A stretch of DNA of 16,761 nt, from contig CAADWU010000106.1 in assembly GCA_900752845.1 (NCBI GenBank), forward strand, positions 1 to 16,761. The letters are read 5' to 3'. This DNA comes from Candidatus Gastranaerophilales bacterium (GTDB lineage: Bacteria > Cyanobacteriota > Vampirovibrionia > Gastranaerophilales > Gastranaerophilaceae). Below the pieces are notes generated by a model, which saw only the letters and a list, made by a program, of their open reading frames with translations, was not told the DNA's origin and did not search any database. The translations under genes were made by a program, and so were the position numbers. Of the stretch, positions 1 through 5,523 are shown piece after piece. Positions within the stretch are counted from its first letter, which is position 1. Every line of letters starts with the position of its first letter.

Positions 1-16
1 AATAATAAATATAATA

Positions 17-24
17 AAGGAGGT
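17..24 (+). promoter_or_regulatory. Strong Shine-Dalgarno site for an ATG at 30
   Basis: The bases AAAGGAGGT match the anti-Shine-Dalgarno sequence almost perfectly and end six bases before the ATG at 30-32. This is the best ribosome-binding site at the left end of the window. By contrast, neither ATG that opens the pilin frame (122 or 143) has a recognisable site. This site therefore decides the question of where translation of the pilin locus begins. Confidence 0.8.
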
Positions 25-29
25 CAAGA

Positions 30-95
30 ATGTTGGAACAAAAAGCTTTAAGGATTGCCCCCCCCCCGAAAAGACAGACGGTAAGAGGGTTTTAA
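30..95 (+). other. 21-codon ORF, likely out-of-phase 5' end of the pilin gene
   Basis: From the ATG at 30 the frame reads MLEQKALRIA, then prolines encoded by the C tract, then KRQTVRGF and a TAA at 93-95. The pilin frame (frame of 122) is open without a stop from the window edge through the C tract to 928. With 11 or 8 C's instead of 10, this ORF would run straight into the pilin. The N-terminus would then continue after the prolines as EKTDGKRVLNKTLYLFRN, followed by the Met at 122. As written it is either the OFF state of a phase-variable gene, a real short leader peptide, or an assembly error. I favour the first or third. Confidence 0.55.
58..67 (+). repeat. Homopolymer C10 tract at the frame junction
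   Basis: Ten consecutive C's occur inside the short ORF that starts at 30, in a region otherwise dominated by A and T. Mononucleotide C or G runs of this length near a gene's 5' end are classic slipped-strand mispairing sites. Here a change of +1 or -2 C joins the well-translated start at 30 to the pilin frame. Confidence 0.85.
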
Positions 96-121
96 ACAAA
101 ACACTTTACTTATTCAGAAAT

Positions 122-928
122 ATGTGTTACACTAGTGATGTTATGCATCACGATATTAAGAAGAAATTTTTTGCATTTACTTTGGCTGAAGTGTTAATTA
201 CTCTCGGCATTATAGGTGTGGTTGCGGCTATGACTATGCCGTCGTTAATTCAAAAACACAAAGAAAAAGAATACGCTGCCAAACTTAAAAAATTCAGCAG
301 TATGATGAGTCAGGCTCTTACATTGGCTATCAGTAAAGATGGTGAAATTGCAGATTGGGGCTTAACTCGATACACTACTACAGACGGACTAACTGATGAA
401 GAAATAGAACAGGCAAATAAATCGAGAAATTTATTTGCAGATAAGATTAAAAATCATTTAAAGGTAATACAGTATTGTCCATATGGAGATGAATGCAAAA
501 CAGGAATGGATAAATGGACACGTCATTCTATGGATGGGACTGAATTTGGGACTTTTTCACCTTACCTTGTTTTAGCAGACGGAACATATATACTTGGTAT
601 TACTATTATGTCAGCTGAATGTAAAGCTAATCGGGGAACATCACCTGCTTTACAAAACGTTTGCGGAGAAATGTTTGTGGATGTAAACGGTAAAACTCCG
701 CCTAATGCAACCGGAAAAGATGTTTTCATGTTTTATTACACTAAATTCGGCGTAATTCCAATGGGCACAGCAGAAGAAACAGGATTTCCTTTTGATACAC
801 ATTGTAATCTTGATAAACCTGGTATATTGAATGGCTACAGTTGTACTGCATGGGTTATGACACATGAAAATATGGAATATCTTCGCTGCAACGATTTAAG
901 CTGGAACGGAAAAACTAAATGCAGATAA
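122..928 (+). CDS. Pilin-like / type II secretion pseudopilin-family protein
   Basis: The protein has a prepilin N-terminus: basic residues KKK at 13-15, then FFA/FTLAEV with the expected Glu at mature position 5 (E23). A hydrophobic helix follows (about 19-42), then KEKEYAAKLKKF. Cleavage would fall after A18 or F17, so the -1 residue is Ala rather than the usual Gly. The globular part carries eight Cys (119, 125, 167, 181, 228, 241, 256, 267), suggesting disulfides. A D-x-N-G...P-N-x-x-G-x-D stretch at 187-200 resembles the ion-binding loop of some pseudopilins. The protein ends in DLSWNGKTKCR. It should be processed by a prepilin peptidase and assembled or secreted through a T4P/T2SS-like machine, perhaps the PilMN/PilO platform encoded at 2974-5412. 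The start is uncertain: ATG 122 and ATG 143 lack ribosome-binding sites, while ATG 30 has an excellent one but lies in another frame. Confidence 0.85.
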   Translation: MCYTSDVMHHDIKKKFFAFTLAEVLITLGIIGVVAAMTMPSLIQKHKEKEYAAKLKKFSSMMSQALTLAISKDGEIADWGLTRYTTTDGLTDEEIEQANKSRNLFADKIKNHLKVIQYCPYGDECKTGMDKWTRHSMDGTEFGTFSPYLVLADGTYILGITIMSAECKANRGTSPALQNVCGEMFVDVNGKTPPNATGKDVFMFYYTKFGVIPMGTAEETGFPFDTHCNLDKPGILNGYSCTAWVMTHENMEYLRCNDLSWNGKTKCR

Positions 929-989
929 GAATATTTTTCCACATGTCTACCTGCGTAGCAGCTGGAACGGAAAAACTAAGTGCAGATAA
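899..989 (+). repeat. Near-perfect 30-bp direct repeat of the pilin gene 3' end
   Basis: Copies lie at 899-928 and 960-989, 61 bases apart. They match at 29 of 30 bases; the one difference (AAA versus AAG) is synonymous for Lys. Each copy encodes SWNGKTKCR followed by TAA in its own frame. Because 61 is not a multiple of three, the second copy is out of frame with the intact gene. Confidence 0.9.
939..989 (+). pseudogene. Tail remnant of a second, paralogous pilin gene
   Basis: Read in the frame of position 939, this stretch gives PHVYLRS then SWNGKTKCR and a stop. It resembles the intact gene's EYLRCNDL-SWNGKTKCR ending with three residues missing. The YLR codons differ synonymously (TAT CTT CGC in the gene, TAC CTG CGT here), as does one Lys codon. 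That pattern fits a diverged paralog whose body was deleted better than it fits a fresh slippage duplication. An in-frame stop at 897-899 means nothing upstream here completes it. The surviving piece is too short to make a protein. Confidence 0.55.
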
Positions 990-997
990 TTTTGTAG

Positions 998-1003
998 TAT
1001 AAT
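998..1003 (+). promoter_or_regulatory. Perfect -10 hexamer just before comF
   Basis: TATAAT ends six bases before the comF ATG at 1010. A transcript starting the usual 6-8 bases downstream would begin at or next to the start codon and be essentially leaderless. No convincing -35 hexamer is visible at 16-18 bases, and there is no TGn extension, so the hexamer may be chance in AT-rich DNA. Confidence 0.35.
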
Positions 1004-1009
1004 CCTGTT

Positions 1010-1657
1010 ATGCGAAAAAGATTATCAGAGCTTTTAGACTGGATATACAAGAAAAAATGCTACTTTTGCAAAAGTTCAAAAGAAGCAGTAAAAATGTGCT
1101 CAAAATGCTATGATGATATGGACTTTTTACCCGTCAAAGTATCTAGAACAGTTTGCGGGAAAAAAGTCTATTGCGCCGGTGTGTATTCCAAAAATCTCCA
1201 AAAACTTATAAGAGGATTAAAATACCACAACCAGAGTGACCTGGCTTTCTTTCTTGCAAAGTTTATGACTGAATACTTTGCCAAAGTAACTGATAAAAAA
1301 GATTTTGAAGTTGTGCCGGTACCCATTTTTCCTGCAAGAGAAAAGAAACGGAAATACAACCATATGAATTTGGTCGGTAAAGAATTTTGCCGCCTCACAG
1401 CAAACACACTTAACTGCGATTTAATCAAAAGAATTAAAGATACAAAGCCTCAATACAAGTTGAAACGCCAAGAACGTATTAAAAACCTTGCAAATGCCTT
1501 TAAAATAGATAAATCAAAATATAACGGCAAAACATTATTGCTAATAGATGATATTTGTACAACAGGTTCAACTTTTGAAGAAATGATTAAAGAATTTGAG
1601 AAAAACGGAATTCACGACATTATCTGCCTTGCAGCCACAACACCGTTTGATGAATAA
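1010..1657 (+). CDS. comF: ComF-family phosphoribosyltransferase-like protein
   Basis: This is a 215-residue protein, a usual length for the family. A four-Cys zinc-binding motif sits at C17-x2-C20 and C30-x2-C33. The region KNLQKLIRGLKYH (62-74) is the typical ComF linker. A PRPP-binding signature follows at 176-188, with Asp180-Asp181 and TTGST. In naturally competent bacteria ComF acts in the cytosol on incoming single-stranded DNA, but many non-competent species also carry it. The presence of pilin and pilus-platform genes nearby makes a competence role plausible, though this is only context. The start at 1010 is supported because the zinc motif lies only 17 residues in and no earlier in-frame start exists. 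There is no visible ribosome-binding site, unlike most neighbours. Confidence 0.9.
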   Translation: MRKRLSELLDWIYKKKCYFCKSSKEAVKMCSKCYDDMDFLPVKVSRTVCGKKVYCAGVYSKNLQKLIRGLKYHNQSDLAFFLAKFMTEYFAKVTDKKDFEVVPVPIFPAREKKRKYNHMNLVGKEFCRLTANTLNCDLIKRIKDTKPQYKLKRQERIKNLANAFKIDKSKYNGKTLLLIDDICTTGSTFEEMIKEFEKNGIHDIICLAATTPFDE

Positions 1658-1674
1658 TTTAGTAGAGAACACAA

Positions 1675-2001
1675 ATGATTTTAAGAGAATTTTCAAAATA
1701 TTTACAAGCAAGAGATGAAGATATAATTGCAAACAAAACAACCACAACCAAGCTTTTATGCGAGTGGGTTAAACACGTTATATACAAAAATCCTAAAAAC
1801 CATATTGATAAAATCGTTCATAAAGAAATTATGCTTGCTGAAAATAAATCAGGTGATTTTTTTATAGCAGGTAAATCTGAAAGCGGCAGAGTATTGGTAA
1901 ACGCTTTATACAATTTTGCATTAAGCTATGAGCATCATATAATGAGCAAATGGCTTTCAAACACAAACCCCGATGACTTTAACAAGAAAAATAATCAATA
2001 A
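1675..2001 (+). CDS. Small hypothetical protein downstream of comF
   Basis: I do not recognise this 108-residue protein. It begins 17 bases after the comF stop and is probably cotranscribed. It has no signal peptide, no membrane segment and no Cys-pair motif. The sequence looks soluble and mostly helical (MILREFSKYLQARDEDI; a Trp-bearing helix around 30-37; an ALYNFALSYEHHIMSKW helix around 76-92), with a polar Asn/Lys-rich tail. The upstream sequence shows only a weak GAGAA-like ribosome-binding site. It may be a lineage-restricted gene. Confidence 0.65.
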   Translation: MILREFSKYLQARDEDIIANKTTTTKLLCEWVKHVIYKNPKNHIDKIVHKEIMLAENKSGDFFIAGKSESGRVLVNALYNFALSYEHHIMSKWLSNTNPDDFNKKNNQ

Positions 2002-2031
2002 TAAAAAAACGCATTACTCCTAATTTATATC

Positions 2032-2115
2032 ATGATAGCCTTGTCGGTCAATTTATATTTATTTTTGAAAAACTACAATAATTATGAAATTAGTCAACAG
2101 GAGTTAAAATCATGA
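2032..2115 (+). CDS. Candidate 27-codon ORF coupled to the radical SAM gene
   Basis: An ATG at 2032 opens a frame that ends at TGA 2113-2115, overlapping the radical SAM ATG at 2112 in an ATGA arrangement typical of translational coupling. The peptide starts MIALSVNLYLFLKNYNNYE and ends in SQQELKS. It has a short hydrophobic start and no Cys. No ribosome-binding site precedes its ATG, and an ORF this short is easily open by chance in AT-rich DNA. The remainder of the 2002-2111 gap shows no clear terminator. Confidence 0.18.
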   Translation: MIALSVNLYLFLKNYNNYEISQQELKS

Positions 2116-2972
2116 ATAATAGCGTTTATCAATCTCAAATTTGCAAACTTAAAGAATTAAATAATCTTTTTATAGAATTAACAGAAAAGAATTGTAATCA
2201 ACATTGCAAACACTGTTATATAGATTTTCCTTTAAGCAAAAATATTAAAGATTTTATATCTATTGACAGAATTAAAGATGCATTATCTGATACAAGAAAT
2301 GAAAAAATCGAATGCATTTATCTTACTGGTGCAGAACCAATGACACACCCTGACTTTAATTCAATTTTGAGAGCCTGCCTTAAACGTTCAAATGTGTGTA
2401 TTTTTACCAACGGCTCATTTATTAATGAAAAAAAAGCCCGTTTTTTAAAACGTGTAGAAGAAGAAAGCAGCTTTGAAATTATTTTTAAACTAAGTATTGA
2501 CCATTACGATGAAGTTAAAAACGATGATATTCGTTCAAGAGGCTCCTACAGACAGGTGCTTCACGCTATAAAAAGCTTATCAAAATACGGATTTAACCCA
2601 ATATTAAACATCACTAATTATTACAGAGAAGATAAAAAGGTTTTAATCAAAGAATTTAAAAGAATTTGTCAAAAGATAGGTTTTGAGGCAGAAGACTATA
2701 ATTTCACTATAAATGAATATCACGTTAAAAATCAAAAAACAGAAGATACGGATTACAAATGGAACAGTCTTGACTGCGAGTACGGCAGAATTTTAACCGC
2801 AAAAGGCGTTTATACTTGTCCTTTCCTTGCAAACGATCACAGAGGCAGATGCGGTTCTGATTTCAATGATTATTCCTGCCATAATACACTTGAAACAGAT
2901 TACTGTGTAACCTGTTTCAAGAATAAAGAAAAATTATTCGGTATCAATTACAAATTGTTTCAATCTTGCTGA
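2112..2972 (+). CDS. Radical SAM protein with SPASM/twitch-like Cys-rich C-terminus
   Basis: A radical SAM iron-sulfur motif is present at C28-x3-C32-x2-C35, followed by a GAEP motif at 73-76 in place of the common GGEP. The partial TIM-barrel core continues through LSIDHYDEVK (127-136) and RSRGSYRQV (141-149). The C-terminal part adds Cys at 222, 236, 247, 256, 265, 268 and 286. The C222...G232...C236 and C265-x2-C268 spacing resembles auxiliary-cluster (SPASM or twitch) domains of enzymes that modify peptides or other macromolecules. The substrate is unknown. A good ribosome-binding site AGGAG (2099-2103) lies eight bases before the ATG. No precursor peptide, protease or transporter gene is adjacent, and the stop lies one base from the convergent PilO-like gene. 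Its job cannot be deduced from this window. Confidence 0.85.
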   Translation: MNNSVYQSQICKLKELNNLFIELTEKNCNQHCKHCYIDFPLSKNIKDFISIDRIKDALSDTRNEKIECIYLTGAEPMTHPDFNSILRACLKRSNVCIFTNGSFINEKKARFLKRVEEESSFEIIFKLSIDHYDEVKNDDIRSRGSYRQVLHAIKSLSKYGFNPILNITNYYREDKKVLIKEFKRICQKIGFEAEDYNFTINEYHVKNQKTEDTDYKWNSLDCEYGRILTAKGVYTCPFLANDHRGRCGSDFNDYSCHNTLETDYCVTCFKNKEKLFGINYKLFQSC

Positions 2973-2973
2973 T

Positions 2974-3687
2974 TTATTGCATAGCTTCAGGTGATATACC
3001 ACCATCTGCAGAAGGAGCCATCGGATCAGTTTTAGCAGCTCCGTTGTCAGGTGCAGCAGCATCTTGTTGTGCCGGTACAGGAGTGTCTACAACTGATGAA
3101 GGATCTCTTTGTGCATACAACTTGAATTGAACACTAGCCAGCAAAATTCTTTTATTTTTTTCATAAGGAGCAATCTCAACTTTTGAAATATCAAGGAAGT
3201 GCTCGTGTTTATAAAGTTCTCTTAAAAAGTTTTCTAAGTTAGCGTAAGTACCAATCATTTCAGCAGAAACTCTGCATACATGATATCTGTTAGCAGCATT
3301 TTTAACAAAATTGTCATCCTGAGGATCATAATCGTATTTTACAGAACGAGTTTTGATTTTATTTTCTCTGATAATTTGTAAAATTTCGCCAAATTCATCA
3401 GAAATAACAGCTTCTGTATCCAATCCCTGTTCAATAGGTTTGAAAAATGCTTTCATAACATTTTCATTTTCAGCTTCTTTTCTTGCAGCTGCAGATTTTA
3501 ATTCTTCAAGTTTTCTTTCAGTGTCAGCAAGTGTCGAAGACTGGGTTTTATAATCATTTTGAATATTTGATATAGTTTGAATTTGAGGCACTGTTTTAGC
3601 TATTAAGAATATAAAACCAATAAGAGCAGCTGCTGCAATTGCGATTGCAATTTGAAATTTTTTTAAATATACACTATATTTTTCCAC
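2974..3687 (-). CDS. PilO/GspM-like inner-membrane assembly protein
   Basis: This 237-residue protein has the PilO layout: a short cytoplasmic N-terminus, a transmembrane helix (about 12-31), an alanine/glutamate-rich coiled coil (about 40-80), and a periplasmic part ending near 192 (SVQFKLYAQ). A Pro/Ala/Asp-rich tail of about 45 residues follows, which is longer than I expect for the family. PilO pairs with PilN in the inner-membrane ring of type IV pilus machines; GspM is the type II secretion counterpart. The start codon is GTG (read on the - strand). It is supported by an AGGAG site overlapping the upstream gene's stop, so it should be translated in the same operon as the PilM-PilN fusion. 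Assignment rests on topology and position more than on sequence identity. Confidence 0.75.
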   Translation of the reverse strand: MEKYSVYLKKFQIAIAIAAAALIGFIFLIAKTVPQIQTISNIQNDYKTQSSTLADTERKLEELKSAAARKEAENENVMKAFFKPIEQGLDTEAVISDEFGEILQIIRENKIKTRSVKYDYDPQDDNFVKNAANRYHVCRVSAEMIGTYANLENFLRELYKHEHFLDISKVEIAPYEKNKRILLASVQFKLYAQRDPSSVVDTPVPAQQDAAAPDNGAAKTDPMAPSADGGISPEAMQ

Positions 3688-3692
3688 AGTTA

Positions 3693-3701
3693 CTCTCTCC
3701 T
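3693..3701 (-). promoter_or_regulatory. Ribosome-binding site overlapping the upstream stop codon
   Basis: On the - strand the sequence TAGGAGAGAG carries both the TAG stop of the PilM-PilN gene (3702-3700) and the Shine-Dalgarno AGGAG. Nine bases separate AGGAG from the GTG start of the PilO-like gene. This supports the unusual GTG start and tight coupling of the two genes. Confidence 0.7.
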
Positions 3702-5412
3702 ATTTATTCTCTTTTCCGAAGTTCAACAACGGTTTGTTCAGCAGTCCGCCTTTTTTGTCGTCCTGATTATCAGTATTTTGATTTTGTTGAGCATTTGGAT
3801 CAGGAGGCGGAGGCGGATTTAATTCGGCATCTGTCATATTTGTAATCTCAAATTCATAATCTGTCGGCTGATTAGGATCAATAGATACTGCATCATCAAC
3901 AGAATCTGTTTTCATTTGAAGTTTATGTAATCTTAACTGAGTGTTTATTAATGAATCTTTCATATTTCTGAAGAATGTGTAAATATCTTCAACATTGTTA
4001 CATTCACCTTTAATATCAATTTTTCCGTCATCTTTAGTAACAAAATAAGTTATCCATAATTTTTTAGGAACAGATTCACCCAATGCAGTGTATGCCATAA
4101 GTTTAGATCTGTTATTTCCTAATACTTTTTTGATTTCGGAATTAACATCAAAGTCATTCATTTTATTTTGCTGTTCCTGCATAGTTTTCACTTCTGTTTC
4201 GGCAGCCTGTAATCTTGAATTTACATCATCAAGCATACTTTGCTTTTTCTTTGCAACCATAGGAACCGCAATAAACAAAAGTAATGCAGGTACAAGTAAA
4301 ATCAATGCAAACACAAAAGCAAGGTTTCTTGCAGCATTCGGCGAAATATCAAATTCTTTATCACCAAGTACAACATGCACAGGTTCATTAGGATCATCAA
4401 CAGTCATTCCGTCTGCTTTTGCAGCACTCATAAAGTTGAATTTTATAGGCATATTAACATTAGAACCTGTAGCGATACCTATTGCTTCCAATGAAATTTT
4501 GTGTGCTGTTTCTTCAAGAACTTCCAAACTTACAGGGATTGCATCCTGTTTTTTAAAGCTGTTATTTTCCCAGAAATTTACAATACCGTCAACCTGCAAT
4601 CTTCTTGAAAGAAGCTCTGCACTAACCATATTAGTTTCTGAAACAATATATAGATAGTTAGCAGGATAACTCATTAATGTAATTTGAGCTGAAGCGTTTA
4701 TTGCATTATAAATCTCATCACCTTCAAATGATTTAATAGCAAGAGGTTCTTCATAGTAATCTACAATTGTTTTACCAATCATAGAACAGATTGAATAACC
4801 GCTATTATTTATCAGCATTAAATTCCAGCTGATGTTTTCTTTCATTTGATCTTCTGCAAGTCCTGAAAAAACAAGTGCTTTTAATATAGAAGTCAATGAC
4901 ATTTCAACGCCTGAAAGGTTTGCCCCTAATTCAGCCAATGCATTTTTCAAATTTTCAATAACATTTTTTTGAACAGCAGAATAGAAAAGTTTTCTCATAT
5001 CGCCTGACTGAGCGTTATTTGAATCAGTCCAGCTTATAACAGGTTCATATCTTTTAAAGATATAAGACTGTTCAACTTCAGATGTCAAAGCTTCAGAGAC
5101 AGCATCATCTGCAAGCAATAAAGGCAGTTCTTTACTGCCGAATAAAACCATAGGAAGGTTTAATACAACATTGCTTTTAATATTAATTTTCAGTTCAGCA
5201 AAAAGTTCTGTTACAGCTTCCTTAAAAGCGTCATAATCAGCGGGCTCTCTTAAAGAATCATTGTATTCCAAAGGACGAAAAGCATAATTTTTAACGGAAC
5301 GACTTGAAATATCAAGCTGAATAAGCTCCAAACCAATGCCCGGTGTAATTGATAAATACACCGTATCCTTACTTCCTGCGCCCAATTGTGATAAAATACT
5401 ATTTAAATCCAT
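3700..5412 (-). CDS. PilM-PilN fusion (GspL-like) pilus/secretion platform protein
   Basis: The 570-residue protein joins two proteins that are usually separate. Residues 1 to about 315 look like a PilM-type actin-fold domain (VYLSITPGIGLELIQLD at 18-34; NLMLINNSGYSICSMIG at 197-213). Residues 321-328 (MPIKFNFM) sit where PilN's PilM-binding peptide would lie. A transmembrane helix spans about 362-388, followed by a coiled coil (about 388-420) and a periplasmic ferredoxin-like domain to about 526. A tail begins with five prolines (533-537) and is Asn/Gln/Lys rich. The cytoplasmic-TM-periplasmic order equals that of GspL in type II secretion. The actin-fold phosphate loops lack the usual acidic and glycine residues, so ATP binding is doubtful. 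It is first in an operon with the PilO-like gene; PilP, PilQ and motor ATPases are not in the window. Confidence 0.8.
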   Translation of the reverse strand: MDLNSILSQLGAGSKDTVYLSITPGIGLELIQLDISSRSVKNYAFRPLEYNDSLREPADYDAFKEAVTELFAELKINIKSNVVLNLPMVLFGSKELPLLLADDAVSEALTSEVEQSYIFKRYEPVISWTDSNNAQSGDMRKLFYSAVQKNVIENLKNALAELGANLSGVEMSLTSILKALVFSGLAEDQMKENISWNLMLINNSGYSICSMIGKTIVDYYEEPLAIKSFEGDEIYNAINASAQITLMSYPANYLYIVSETNMVSAELLSRRLQVDGIVNFWENNSFKKQDAIPVSLEVLEETAHKISLEAIGIATGSNVNMPIKFNFMSAAKADGMTVDDPNEPVHVVLGDKEFDISPNAARNLAFVFALILLVPALLLFIAVPMVAKKKQSMLDDVNSRLQAAETEVKTMQEQQNKMNDFDVNSEIKKVLGNNRSKLMAYTALGESVPKKLWITYFVTKDDGKIDIKGECNNVEDIYTFFRNMKDSLINTQLRLHKLQMKTDSVDDAVSIDPNQPTDYEFEITNMTDAELNPPPPPDPNAQQNQNTDNQDDKKGGLLNKPLLNFGKENK

Positions 5413-5451
5413 AATGTCTTTTTCTATACTTATTTACTCTATTACATTTTT

Positions 5452-5481
5452 ATTATACAATATATTTTACAAAGTTGGCAA
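5452..5481 (-). promoter_or_regulatory. Promoter of the PilM-PilN/PilO operon
   Basis: Reading the - strand, a TTGCCA -35 (5481-5476) is followed by an 18-base spacer and a perfect TATAAT -10 (5457-5452). Transcription would begin near 5445, giving a leader of about 33 bases before the ATG at 5412. Match to the housekeeping sigma consensus is 5/6 and 6/6. Confidence 0.6.
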
Positions 5482-5495
5482 ATTTAACATAAATT
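5466..5495 (+). promoter_or_regulatory. Possible promoter of nadA-rlmB
   Basis: TTTACA at 5466-5471 and TAAATT at 5490-5495 are 18 bases apart, and would start transcription about 20 bases before the nadA ATG. The -10 matches only 4/6. Its elements interleave with those of the divergent promoter in the 111-base gap, so the two directions may compete for polymerase. No NiaR- or NrtR-type operator was recognised. Confidence 0.3.
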
Positions 5496-5523
5496 TACAC
5501 TAAACGTAGGAGAATTTACCCGA

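Noticed and set aside
2002..2111. A RiPP precursor peptide for the radical SAM enzyme
   Set aside because: No small ORF with Cys-rich or glycine-leader character was found. The only small frame (2032-2115) has no Cys and no ribosome-binding site.
4088..4657. 189-codon open frame opposite the PilM-PilN gene
   Set aside because: It is the antisense shadow of a clearly coding gene; it has no ribosome-binding site and no recognisable domain.
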